From an uncultured Lachnospiraceae bacterium (GTDB lineage Bacteria > Bacillota > Clostridia > Lachnospirales > Lachnospiraceae), in contig CANRGO010000001.1 in NCBI GenBank assembly GCA_947630125.1, positions 26,246 to 90,245 on the forward strand: a stretch of DNA of 64,000 nt, written 5' to 3'. The number at the start of each line of letters is the position of its first letter. Position 1 is the stretch's first letter. Positions 44,697 to 53,276 of the stretch are shown in pieces. The notes beneath the pieces were generated by a model. That model did no database searches. It saw only the letters and a program-made list of their open reading frames with translations, and was not told the origin of the DNA. The position numbers were made by a program, and so were the translations under genes.

Positions 44697-47461
44697 AGCC
44701 ATTAAAATTAATGATATCAGCATTTGGTCCTTATGCAGAGCAGATAGAGATAGATTTCACACAATTGATGACAGAAGGTTTATTTTTAATTACTGGAGAT
44801 ACTGGTGCTGGAAAAACAAGTATTTTTGATGCGATCTGTTTTGCTTTGTATGGAGTTGCAAGTGGAGAAGTTCGAGACCCCTCAATGCTAAGAAGTAAAT
44901 ATGCAACAGGACAGAGGGGAACCTTTGTGGAACTTTATTTTCTGCATGGAGATAAAGAATATAAAATCAGGCGGAATCCTGCGTATGAGAGACCAAAGAC
45001 CAGAGGAGAGGGATTTACAACAGAACTAGGGGATGCTACTTTTTGGATAGGAGATAACATTATTAGTGGTTCTAAAAATGTAACCGATGCCGTAACGAAT
45101 CTTTTAGGGGTTGATTTTCAACAGTTTAAACAGATTGCACTCTTAGCACAAGGGGATTTTTTAAAACTTCTTTTGGCCGACACAGTAACCAGAAGTGCGA
45201 TATTTCAAAAGATATTTCATACAGATTTGTTTAATTACTTACAGGATAAATTAAAAGAAAAGGCAAAAAGTTTACAACTTCAATACGAAGAGCAGATTCG
45301 AAGCATCAGACAATCCATTGATTCTATTTATTGTGTGGAGGATCGTGTATATTTTCTTGCACTTAAAAAAATTAAAGACCAGGGTAATTTTTTCCAAATG
45401 CAGCAGGTTTTAGAATTTTTAAAGGAATTGATACAAGAAGATACCTTGTCCCAAAAAAAACAGGAAACGGAAGTAAATGATGAGAAGGGGCGTTTGAAAG
45501 TTCTTTATGAAAGAGCTACTTTAGCAAAACAGATTTCAATAGCAAGAGAAAAATTTTCAGAAGCCTCCATTGAGATAATGAAACAAAAAGAAGCACAAGA
45601 ATTGCTATCTGTTAGTTACCAAAAAGCCAAGTTGCAACAGGAAAACATTGAACAATTAATTAAAGAAATAGAAATACTGAAAAATCAGCTGAAACTTATG
45701 GAGGACTTAGAAGAACAGGTAGTTAAGCTAGAAAAATCAAAAAAACAGCAGGATGAATTATCAAGCAATCTTACAATAATGAGTGACAGTAAATCACAGA
45801 TTGAAGATCAAGTAGAAGAAACCAGAAAGAAACTTGACGCCTTGAAAGACGTGGATGAAGATATTGGTATTAAAAAATTACGACAATTAAATTTAACAAA
45901 TAAGAAGCAGCAGTATGTTAACCTGAAAAAGGAATTGGAAATTCTGGAAACAACACAACACCAGCTGGAGCAGGTTCAAAAAAAATATACAGATGCTTTG
46001 GAAATAAAAAACAAAACACAGGATGCCTATCAAGCCATGGAAAATGCTTTTTTAAGTGAACAGGCGGGTATCCTTGCAAAGCATTTGGAACAAAATCAAC
46101 CCTGTCCAGTATGTGGTTCTCTCAGTCATCCTCAAAAAGCAGTCTTATCCGACGGAGCGCCGAAGGAAGCAGAATTGGAAGAAATGAAGAAGGAACTGAA
46201 TCTTGTAATGGAAAACGCTGTGTCACTAAGCAGAAAAGCTGCAGAAGTTCAAGGAAATCAAAAACAAAAACTTGAAAAACTTCACGAATCAGCAGCTCTG
46301 TTTTTTGAGACTTACACCATGGAGAATCTTCCATCGCTTTTAGAGCAAGGGTTAAAGTCTGTTCAAGAAGAAGAAGCTTTTTTAGAAAAGGAATTAAAGG
46401 ATATTCTTGAAAAAAAAGTGATAAAAGGCAAACTGGAAAAGGAACTACCCTTATTACAACAAAAAGAGCAAGAAATCTCTATAAAAATACAAACATATCG
46501 AGAACAGTATTTGGAATCTAAGATGGAATATGAGCATCAGAAAAAGACGATGGAATCTCAAAAACAACATCTTGACTTTGCAGAAAAAGAGAGAACATTA
46601 GAAGCAATCAGAGAAAAAACTGCTTTAAAAATAAAGATTGAATTGGAGTTTGATAGGGCAAGAAAGGAATTAGATCAATGTGAAAGAAGTATTATTTCCT
46701 TAGAAACTCTCATAAAGGAATTGCAGAAGCAGATCTCGCTGGATGAGGGTTCTGATGTAGTAGAGTTAGGAAATAGCATTGATTTGTTAGAACAGAGAAT
46801 CAAGGACTTAAGCAAGAAAAAAGAAGTATCAGCAGGCTATTTGCGACAAAACACCTCCATTTATCAGGAATTAAAGGCAAAAGGAAATCAAATGGAGGAG
46901 ATGGAAATAAAATTAATGCAAATGAAAAATCTTTCGGAAACAGCAAATGGGAATCTGAATGGAAAAGAAAGAATCAAATTAGAAACCTATGTTCAAATGC
47001 TTTATTTTGAAAGAATTATTGCAAGAGCAAATAGCAGATTGATGAAAATGAGTGCCGGTCAGTATGAACTGATTCGGCAAAAGAGTTCAGAAAATAAGCA
47101 AAGTCAGACTGGTCTGGATTTATCTGTTATAGATCACTATAACGGAAGTGAGAGAAGTGTGAGAACACTGTCGGGAGGAGAATCCTTCCAGGCCGCACTT
47201 GCCTTGGCGCTTGGTATGAGTGATGAAATTCAATCTATGGCAGGGGGAATCAGGCTGGATGCCATGTTTGTTGATGAAGGATTTGGCTCACTTGATGAAG
47301 AAGCGTTGAGTCAGGCAATTAAAGTGTTAAATGGTTTGACGGAAGGCAATCGTATGGTTGGAATTATTTCTCATGTAACAGAACTAAAGATGAGAATTGA
47401 GAAACAAATACAGGTGAAAAAAGAAAAATCCGGGGGAAGTTTTGTTAAAATTGTTACCTAG
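44693..47461 (+). CDS. sbcC: SbcC, SMC-like ATPase of SbcCD
   Basis: Rad50-like ATPase arm of the SbcCD nuclease, 922 residues. ATPase halves at the ends: Walker A GDTGAGKTSIFDAI near residue 35 and signature LSGGESFQAALALALG near 830, then FVDEGFGSLDEE. Between them lie long coiled coils broken by the zinc hook CPVC (Cys471, Cys474). It starts with GTG overlapping the sbcD stop (GTGA). The gene ends 6 bp from the end of the convergent hxlR gene, with a small hairpin (ACCTAG/CTAGGT) over both stops. Confidence 0.95.
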   Translation: MKPLKLMISAFGPYAEQIEIDFTQLMTEGLFLITGDTGAGKTSIFDAICFALYGVASGEVRDPSMLRSKYATGQRGTFVELYFLHGDKEYKIRRNPAYERPKTRGEGFTTELGDATFWIGDNIISGSKNVTDAVTNLLGVDFQQFKQIALLAQGDFLKLLLADTVTRSAIFQKIFHTDLFNYLQDKLKEKAKSLQLQYEEQIRSIRQSIDSIYCVEDRVYFLALKKIKDQGNFFQMQQVLEFLKELIQEDTLSQKKQETEVNDEKGRLKVLYERATLAKQISIAREKFSEASIEIMKQKEAQELLSVSYQKAKLQQENIEQLIKEIEILKNQLKLMEDLEEQVVKLEKSKKQQDELSSNLTIMSDSKSQIEDQVEETRKKLDALKDVDEDIGIKKLRQLNLTNKKQQYVNLKKELEILETTQHQLEQVQKKYTDALEIKNKTQDAYQAMENAFLSEQAGILAKHLEQNQPCPVCGSLSHPQKAVLSDGAPKEAELEEMKKELNLVMENAVSLSRKAAEVQGNQKQKLEKLHESAALFFETYTMENLPSLLEQGLKSVQEEEAFLEKELKDILEKKVIKGKLEKELPLLQQKEQEISIKIQTYREQYLESKMEYEHQKKTMESQKQHLDFAEKERTLEAIREKTALKIKIELEFDRARKELDQCERSIISLETLIKELQKQISLDEGSDVVELGNSIDLLEQRIKDLSKKKEVSAGYLRQNTSIYQELKAKGNQMEEMEIKLMQMKNLSETANGNLNGKERIKLETYVQMLYFERIIARANSRLMKMSAGQYELIRQKSSENKQSQTGLDLSVIDHYNGSERSVRTLSGGESFQAALALALGMSDEIQSMAGGIRLDAMFVDEGFGSLDEEALSQAIKVLNGLTEGNRMVGIISHVTELKMRIEKQIQVKKEKSGGSFVKIVT

Positions 47462-47467
47462 CCTAAA

Positions 47468-47884
47468 CTAGGTGCAAATTTCCCCGTTTTCTTTTCGGTT
47501 ACAACGCTCGTCAATTTGGTCACGGAATGTTTCTATATAAGAGGCACCAAACTGATGCATCAGCTCAAGAATTGGGATGATGCGACTTCCAACCTCTGTG
47601 ATTTCATATTCTACTTTGGGCGGTACGGTTGGATATACATGGCGGTAGATTAGATGATCTTCCTCAAGACTTCTTAACTGTTTTGTTAACATCTTTTGTG
47701 TAACGTCAGGCATTTTCTTTTGAATCTCATTAAATCTTAGAATTTTATTACTTAGGAACCACAAAATCATTATTTTGCGCTTGCCTGAAAGTAGTTTATA
47801 TGCCAAAACCATAGGACATATATCATCCTTCAGGCAAGTTTCTCTCATAAAGCAGTTCTCATGTTTTTTTTCATTTTTATTCAT
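47468..47884 (-). CDS. HxlR-family regulator with N-terminal cysteines
   Basis: 138-residue winged-helix regulator on the - strand, divergent from ndh2. The core (CPMVLAYKLLSGKRKIMILWFL, then FNEIQKKMPDVTQKMLTKQLRSLEEDHLI and YEITEVG) is plain HxlR. The conserved Cys23 is joined by Cys11 and Cys17 in the N-terminal arm. In Bacillus, HxlR proteins such as YodB sense quinones and electrophiles through such a cysteine. Its position suggests control of the electron-transfer operon opposite, perhaps in response to quinone or redox state; this is inference. Confidence 0.88.
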   Translation of the reverse strand: MNKNEKKHENCFMRETCLKDDICPMVLAYKLLSGKRKIMILWFLSNKILRFNEIQKKMPDVTQKMLTKQLRSLEEDHLIYRHVYPTVPPKVEYEITEVGSRIIPILELMHQFGASYIETFRDQIDERCNRKENGEICT

Positions 47885-48185
47885 AGAATGTCACCAATCC
47901 CTTTTCTGTTTCCGTTTAATGTAGTATAATAATTACATATTTAAATTCATTATACTATAGTTTCTGTTACTTTTATCCAATTTTATGTTTTTTTTATATA
48001 TAATTTATAGATTTCCTATGGAGTTACTAGCCAAAGGTATCCTCAAGGAAACTATAGAACTTAAAAGTACCTACTTGTATAAATGCAGGATACTATATAA
48101 AATTGGAAAATAGTATGTTTATGCTTAAAAGTATGCTCAAATTTGTTAAAAGTTTGACAAAAACAAACAACTAAGGAGAATGTTG
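47885..48185. promoter_or_regulatory. Divergent control region hxlR / ndh2
   Basis: This 301-bp gap has no gene. It contains two inverted pairs with the same half-site: TAGTATAAT (47922-47930) with ATTATACTA (47949-47957), and ATACTAT (48090-48096) with ATAGTAT (48110-48116). A promoter for ndh2, TTGTAT-17-TAAAAT (48075-48103), overlaps the second pair. TATACT elements inside the first pair could serve hxlR. The half-sites resemble known HxlR-family (YodB) operators, TACTAT/AGTA. Ribosome site AAGGAG lies at 48173-48178. Confidence 0.6.
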
Positions 48186-50192
48186 ATGAAAAAAAGAGTT
48201 GTTATTGTTGGCGCAGGATATGCAGGTATCCTGACTGCAAAAAAATTAGCAAGAAAGTTTAAAAAAGTCAGTGATGTGGAGATTACAATTATCGATAAAA
48301 ATCCATTTCACACGATGTTAACCGAGCTTCATGAAGTGGCTGCAGGCCGTGTGGATGAAGACAGCATTAAAATTAGTTTGAAAAAAGTTTTTGCTGGAAG
48401 AAAAGTTGATGTAAAACTTGATAATATTACAAGTTTTGATTTTGAAAAAAAACAGGTTATCGGTGAAGAAAACACGTATGAATATGATTATTTGGTGTTA
48501 TCAGCTGGAAGTAAACCAACGTTTTATGGAGTAACCGGAGCAGAGGAAAATACCTTTAAATTATGGTCTTATGATGACGCAGTTTTATTAAAAGAACATA
48601 TTTTAAATATATTCCGCAAAGCTGGTAGAGAAAGAAACGAAGAACAAAGACGTAAAATGCTAACATTTTACGTGGTTGGAGCTGGCTTTACCGGTGTTGA
48701 AATGATCGGAGAACTTGCTGAGTATGTTCCTTTTCTTTGTGAACAGTATGGAGTTGAAAGAAATGAAGTTACACTGGTAAATATTGATGGTCTGAATAGA
48801 CCTATCCCAAATCTGCCAGAAAAATTATCAAATAAAGTAAGCAAACGTCTACATAAAATGGGAGTTGAACTTTGTCTGGAAGCACCCGTTGTTGAAGTTG
48901 GAGCTGATTTCATCACTTATAAAAAAGATGGAAAAGATGTAACGAAACCTGTATCTACTGTAATCTGGGGTGCTGGAATTCAGGCTTGTGACATTTCAGA
49001 AAGCGCAGCAGAATGCATGGAAAAACAACGTGGAAACAGAATCCAGGTAGATAAATTTTTAAGATCAACCACCAACGAAGATGTGTATGTAATTGGTGAT
49101 AACATGTATTTCGTTGCAGAAGGTGAACAGGCTCCAGTTCCACAGATGGTGGAAAACTGTGAACAAAGTTCTCATACAGCAGCACATAATATTGTTTCTC
49201 AGATAACAGGAAAAGGTAAAATGGAAGAATATAAACCAGCGTTCCACGGAGTAATGGTTTGCATCGGTGGAAGATATGGGGTTGCCCATGTTGGATTACC
49301 AGGACACTTCTTTAGTCTGCCATCCTTCCTTGCCATGTTTTCAAAGCATTTTATTAATATTATTTATTTTATACAGGTACTTGGTTGGAATAAGGTGTTT
49401 AACTATATTAAACATGAATTCTTTACCATTCGTAATTGCCGTAGTTTTGTAGGTGGACATTTCTCAAATCGTACCCCTAGCTTTTTATTGGTACCAATTC
49501 GTTTCTGGCTTGGAGCTGTCTGGCTATTTGAAGGTATTATGAAAATCGTAGAAGGTTGGTTTGAGGCACCTAAATTAACTGGATTTTTCGGTGGAGCAAG
49601 ATCATGGTATGACAGTATTTTAAATATTGGCAACACAACAGCTCAGGTTGCAACTGACGCAGTTAGTGCAGCGACCGGTGCAACTGACGCAGTTAGTGCA
49701 GCGACCGGTGCATCTGAAGCAGGAGCAGTGGTTGTTCCAACGGGAGAAGTACTTATTAACTTTGATATTCTTGGACTGATTAAAATCTTATTTGTAACTG
49801 GAAAAGATTTAGCGGAATCGAAAATTGGTGATTTTGCATTACTTTTAGATATACCAGTTATGAATTGGTTTGTTGACACAGTCATTCTTCCAAATGATGG
49901 AATGCAGTTATTTATGCAGATTTTCATTGTAGTAGCAGAAATTTTAATTGGACTTGCACTTATGGGTGGTTTATTTACTACACCAGCAGCAGCATTTTCA
50001 CTTGTTTTACAGTTTATGTTTATTTGTACAACCGGTCTGTATCTTGGAACCTTCTGGATGATATTTGCAGGTATTGCAGTATTAATCGGAGCAGGCAGAA
50101 CCTTGGGACTTGACTATTATGCAATGCCACAACTAAAGAAATTATGGAAGAAACTTCCAATCGTACGTAAATCATATTTATATCATGATTAA
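48186..50192 (+). CDS. ndh2: Type II NADH dehydrogenase with C-terminal membrane domain
   Basis: FAD enzyme passing electrons from NADH to menaquinone-type quinones. N-terminal FAD site VVIVGAGYAGILTAKKLA, NADH site YVVGAGFTGVEMIGEL, and the ATG...GD-type motif VYVIGDN. Ordinary NDH-2 is about 400 residues; here about 270 more contain four or more membrane helices resembling DoxX proteins (for example VPIRFWLGAVWLFEGIMKI), as in the Ndh2 of the Listeria extracellular electron transfer locus. An Ala/Thr-rich linker inside the membrane part carries a 30-bp tandem duplication. The start is the ATG 7 bases after AAGGAG rather than the one 6 bases earlier. First gene of the operon. Confidence 0.92.
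   Translation: MKKRVVIVGAGYAGILTAKKLARKFKKVSDVEITIIDKNPFHTMLTELHEVAAGRVDEDSIKISLKKVFAGRKVDVKLDNITSFDFEKKQVIGEENTYEYDYLVLSAGSKPTFYGVTGAEENTFKLWSYDDAVLLKEHILNIFRKAGRERNEEQRRKMLTFYVVGAGFTGVEMIGELAEYVPFLCEQYGVERNEVTLVNIDGLNRPIPNLPEKLSNKVSKRLHKMGVELCLEAPVVEVGADFITYKKDGKDVTKPVSTVIWGAGIQACDISESAAECMEKQRGNRIQVDKFLRSTTNEDVYVIGDNMYFVAEGEQAPVPQMVENCEQSSHTAAHNIVSQITGKGKMEEYKPAFHGVMVCIGGRYGVAHVGLPGHFFSLPSFLAMFSKHFINIIYFIQVLGWNKVFNYIKHEFFTIRNCRSFVGGHFSNRTPSFLLVPIRFWLGAVWLFEGIMKIVEGWFEAPKLTGFFGGARSWYDSILNIGNTTAQVATDAVSAATGATDAVSAATGASEAGAVVVPTGEVLINFDILGLIKILFVTGKDLAESKIGDFALLLDIPVMNWFVDTVILPNDGMQLFMQIFIVVAEILIGLALMGGLFTTPAAAFSLVLQFMFICTTGLYLGTFWMIFAGIAVLIGAGRTLGLDYYAMPQLKKLWKKLPIVRKSYLYHD
49651..49710 (+). 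repeat. Perfect 30-bp tandem duplication in ndh2
   Basis: Two identical in-frame 30-bp copies, 49651-49680 and 49681-49710, each encoding a ten-residue ATDAVSAATG unit in an extramembrane linker. Zero divergence implies a recent or unstable duplication. Confidence 0.95.
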
Positions 50193-50215
50193 TAGAAAAG
50201 AAATTGGGTGAACCT

Positions 50216-51166
50216 ATGGAGATGTTTACATATGAGAAAGCGCTTGAGCAGGTGAAGCAGGAAATAAACCAAGCGCTTACCAGGTCTCCCCGTATGATTC
50301 GTGAGTATCTGACCCATTTGACTTTATCCCAGGGGAAAATGATACGTGCTGTTTCGGTTTTAACCGCTGCGCTTGATCAGGATGGTTACTGCAGTTATGA
50401 AGCAATTCGTGTTGCAGCAGCTATTGAAATTATTCATTTATCATCGCTTGTACATGATGATATTATTGATAACGCTGATTTACGCAGAGGACATGAAACA
50501 TTACAGAAAAAATATGGGAAGAGAACAGCCGTAATCTGCGGTGATTATCTCTTAAGCCTGGCCTTAAAAATGATTACAAACCTAGAACATAAAAATAAGT
50601 ATTTGGAAATACAAATACCAGATTATATTAGCAAATTATGTCTTGGGGAGTTAAATCAACACATTAATAATCATAACTTAGATTTATCTATGTTTGATTA
50701 TATTAAAATTATTGGTGGAAAAACTGCTGCACTTTTTGAAGCCTCTTTTTTTGCCGGAGCTGTAATTACTGGTGAATCTCAGAAGAATTGTAAAAAGTAT
50801 GCAAAAATCGGGTACTATATTGGAATGATTTTTCAATTAATGGATGACTGTATGGATTTTGAAACCACAGTAGAAACCATGAAAAAACCGGTGCAGTCGG
50901 ACTATGAACAGGGTGTTATCACCTTGCCTTTGATTTATACATTTTTTCAGAAACCAGAATTTGCAAGAAAAGCAAAAGTAGAAGGTATCAGTCGAAATGA
51001 AATCAATCAGGCTGTTGAAGATGCAAAAGGACTGGGGTATACCCGTTCCATTGTTACTCGCTATTATAAAAAAGCAGAAAAACTTATACAGTCACTTTCC
51101 CTGATAGCGGAGAAAGAGGACAAAATGTTAAGTATTTTAAACAAATCAGCACGAATGATTGCCTGA
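50216..51166 (+). CDS. dmkB: Polyprenyl diphosphate synthase (DmkB-like)
   Basis: Trans-prenyltransferase that builds the isoprenoid side chain of the quinone used by the electron-transfer system. First aspartate motif HDDIIDNADLRRG and second QLMDDCMDFE are both intact, with a lysine in KTAALFEASFF. 316 residues. Chain length cannot be read with certainty. It lies 23 bp after ndh2 and before a UbiA prenyltransferase, as in the Listeria locus, where the pair makes demethylmenaquinone. I prefer this ATG to an in-frame TTG four codons upstream. Confidence 0.85.
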   Translation: MEMFTYEKALEQVKQEINQALTRSPRMIREYLTHLTLSQGKMIRAVSVLTAALDQDGYCSYEAIRVAAAIEIIHLSSLVHDDIIDNADLRRGHETLQKKYGKRTAVICGDYLLSLALKMITNLEHKNKYLEIQIPDYISKLCLGELNQHINNHNLDLSMFDYIKIIGGKTAALFEASFFAGAVITGESQKNCKKYAKIGYYIGMIFQLMDDCMDFETTVETMKKPVQSDYEQGVITLPLIYTFFQKPEFARKAKVEGISRNEINQAVEDAKGLGYTRSIVTRYYKKAEKLIQSLSLIAEKEDKMLSILNKSARMIA

Positions 51167-51194
51167 CTTGATAAGAGAAAGGAATTAGAAGTTT

Positions 51195-52094
51195 ATGATA
51201 CAGAAATTTTTCCGCTATACAGAATTAAGAACAAAAATCACTAGTATTTTTACTTTTTTCATGTCACTTGCATTTTTGTTTTATCAAAAAGTGGAGATTG
51301 ACTGGTATAAAACAGGTATATTTTTTCTGGGAATGCTTGGTTTTGACTTAACAACAACAGCAATTAATAATTACATAGACTCGAAAGATAATGGACAGGC
51401 ATTGGAATTTAAAAGAAAGACCTCTTTGTTTATTATCTATGGGTTATTTGCATTTAGCACTGTGTTTGGCTTATACCTTGCATACATGACCGATTTAATC
51501 ATTCTTCTGGTAGGTGGAATTTGCTTTGTTTGTGGGATTTTTTATACCTATGGACCCTTGCCGATTTCAAGAATGCCGCTGGGAGAATTGGTTTCTGGTT
51601 TCTTTTATGGAATGCTAATTCCCTTTATTATTTTTTATATATCCTATCCAGAAGGAACTTTTCTGGAATATAGTTTGAGCCTGGAACAAGTATCCTTAAC
51701 ATTAAATGTAGTTCCCTTTCTGGTATTATTTTTATTATCACTGATTCCTTTTTCAGTAACAGCCAACATTATGCTGGCAAATAATATTTGTGATTTGGAA
51801 AAGGATATTCTGGTAAAGAGATATACATTACCATATTACATTGGAAAGGCTGCCTTGCCATTATTTGTGGGGCTGTATGGATTATCTTTTATATCATTGA
51901 TTCTGATGGTCGTATTTCAGATTCTTTCCCCTATATGTCTTGTGGCCTTACTTGTGGCAGTTCCAGTTTGGAAAAATATACAGCGTTTTCTTCAAAAACA
52001 GGAGAAAGCAACAACCTTTGATATTTCCATTAAGAATTTTATTTTCATAATGGGAGCAGTAACAGTAGTGATTTTTATATCAGCAATGATTTAA
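51195..52094 (+). CDS. dmkA: UbiA-family prenyltransferase (DmkA-like)
   Basis: Integral membrane enzyme, 299 residues and about eight helices, that would attach the polyprenyl chain to dihydroxynaphthoate, giving demethylmenaquinone (MenA-like). The two Asp-rich motifs are NNYIDSKDNG and NNICDLEKDI. No methyltransferase (MenG/UbiE) accompanies it, consistent with a dedicated demethylmenaquinone pool as described for Listeria DmkA. The naphthoate-forming men genes are not in the window. Confidence 0.88.
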   Translation: MIQKFFRYTELRTKITSIFTFFMSLAFLFYQKVEIDWYKTGIFFLGMLGFDLTTTAINNYIDSKDNGQALEFKRKTSLFIIYGLFAFSTVFGLYLAYMTDLIILLVGGICFVCGIFYTYGPLPISRMPLGELVSGFFYGMLIPFIIFYISYPEGTFLEYSLSLEQVSLTLNVVPFLVLFLLSLIPFSVTANIMLANNICDLEKDILVKRYTLPYYIGKAALPLFVGLYGLSFISLILMVVFQILSPICLVALLVAVPVWKNIQRFLQKQEKATTFDISIKNFIFIMGAVTVVIFISAMI

Positions 52095-52144
52095 AAATAA
52101 ATTTTATGATGGTGTCATTTAAATGGCAGAAAACGGAGGATAAA

Positions 52145-53146
52145 ATGAAAAAAATCGTATCGTTATTACTTGCTATAGTTCTTGTAGTAGGTACACTTAC
52201 CGCTTGTGGTAGTAAAAGCGAACCAGCAAAAACAGGTCTTGCTGTTGTAACATCCGTGGGGAAATCAGCAAGTGCTGGTGAAGAAGATGGATTAGCTCAG
52301 GCAGATTCTACTATTGTAGCTGTTTTAGTTGGAGCTGATGGAAAAATTCTTGCATGTGATATTGATGCAGCTCAGACAAAAGTGAACTTCTCAGCAGAAG
52401 GTAAACTTTTAACAGATGTGGCTTCAACATTTAAATCAAAACAGGAATTAAAAACTGAATATGGAATGAATGCAGCTTCTTCTATTGGTAAAGAATGGAA
52501 TGAGCAGGCAGATGCTTTTGCAGCATATGTAGTTGGAAAAACAATTGAAGAAGTTAAAAGCATCGCTGTAACTGAAGAAGGTGTTCCAACAGACGCTGAT
52601 CTTGCAGCAACTGTAACTTTAAAAGTTGGTGGTTTTATTGCAGCTGTTGAAAAAGCAGTAGCAAATGCTAAAGAAATCGGAGCAAACAGTGATGATGTTC
52701 TTGGTCTTGCTGTAAATACAGAAATCTCTAAATCAAAAGATGCAACTGCTGAAGAAGCAGGTCTTGCACAGATTTATTTAACTTACTCAGTTGTGACAAA
52801 AGATGGCAAAGGAAAAGTAACCAGCTGTTTACTCGATGCATCTCAGGCAAATGTAAACTTTGATGCAACTGGTGTTATTACAACAGATTTAGCTGTTGCA
52901 CTTGCTACAAAACAGGAACTTGGCGCTGATTATGGAATGAAAAAAGCGTCTGCAATTGGTAAAGAATGGAATGAACAGGCAGATGCATTTGCAGCATATG
53001 TTGTTGGTAAAACAGCAGATGAAGTAAGTGGTATTGCAGTAGATGGAGAAGGACTTGCAGCAGATGCAGACTTAATCAGTTCTGTAACTGTACATGTTGG
53101 TCCATTTATCCAGGTTGTTGGTAAAGCTCTTGCAAATGCAAAATAA
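52145..53146 (+). CDS. pplA: Extracellular FMN-binding lipoprotein (PplA-like)
   Basis: Surface lipoprotein, 333 residues. Signal peptide with lipobox TLTAC (Cys21), a short Ser/Gly linker, then two homologous domains (about residues 45-175 and 195-333), each with GLAQ at the start, the shared block IGKEWNEQADAFAAYVVGKT, and ending DADL-x-x-x-VT. In PplA each such domain carries a covalent FMN; by alignment with the DxxSGAT motif of other FMN-binding proteins, Thr158 and Thr315 are the likely attachment sites, although SGA is not conserved here. It would relay electrons from quinol to extracellular acceptors. GGAGGA precedes the ATG. The high Ala content and clean ribosome site suggest strong expression. 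Confidence 0.88.
   Translation: MKKIVSLLLAIVLVVGTLTACGSKSEPAKTGLAVVTSVGKSASAGEEDGLAQADSTIVAVLVGADGKILACDIDAAQTKVNFSAEGKLLTDVASTFKSKQELKTEYGMNAASSIGKEWNEQADAFAAYVVGKTIEEVKSIAVTEEGVPTDADLAATVTLKVGGFIAAVEKAVANAKEIGANSDDVLGLAVNTEISKSKDATAEEAGLAQIYLTYSVVTKDGKGKVTSCLLDASQANVNFDATGVITTDLAVALATKQELGADYGMKKASAIGKEWNEQADAFAAYVVGKTADEVSGIAVDGEGLAADADLISSVTVHVGPFIQVVGKALANAK
52484..52543 (+). repeat. Internal 60-bp repeat of pplA, copy 1
   Basis: About 90% identical to 52955-53014; both encode the IGKEWNEQADAFAAYVVGKT block. This shows a duplication of the FMN-binding domain. Confidence 0.85.
52955..53014 (+). repeat. Internal 60-bp repeat of pplA, copy 2
   Basis: Partner of 52484-52543, in the second FMN-binding domain. 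Confidence 0.85.
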
Positions 53147-53155
53147 GAGTTGTTC

Positions 53156-53184
53156 TTGACGAATAATCACAAGAACTTTATAGT
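53156..53184 (+). promoter_or_regulatory. Internal promoter before fmnB
   Basis: TTGACG (53156-53161), 17-bp spacer, TATAGT (53179-53184). It would give fmnB-eetA-eetB expression apart from ndh2-pplA. Confidence 0.65.
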
Positions 53185-53204
53185 ATGATTAGTACCCAGA
53201 TTTT

Positions 53205-53237
53205 GGGGATGCATCTCTTATATCAGGATGCATCCCC
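53205..53237 (+). promoter_or_regulatory. Strong hairpin in the pplA-fmnB gap
   Basis: GGGGATGCATC (53205-53215) and GATGCATCCCC (53227-53237) form a perfect 11-bp stem with an 11-nt loop. No T-run follows, so it is not a classical terminator. It lies in the predicted 5' leader of fmnB and after pplA; possible roles are mRNA processing, protection of the pplA 3' end, or a protein-binding site. Confidence 0.6.
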
Positions 53238-53276
53238 ATTATTATCGGTACTAAAAATGAGTTGGAGAAAAAAACT

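Noticed and set aside
49651-49710. Start of a CRISPR or minisatellite array
   Set aside because: Only two copies, adjacent, in frame within ndh2; no spacers.
53205-53237. Classical terminator after pplA
   Set aside because: Strong stem but followed by ATTATTATCGG rather than a T-run; kept as a regulatory hairpin instead.
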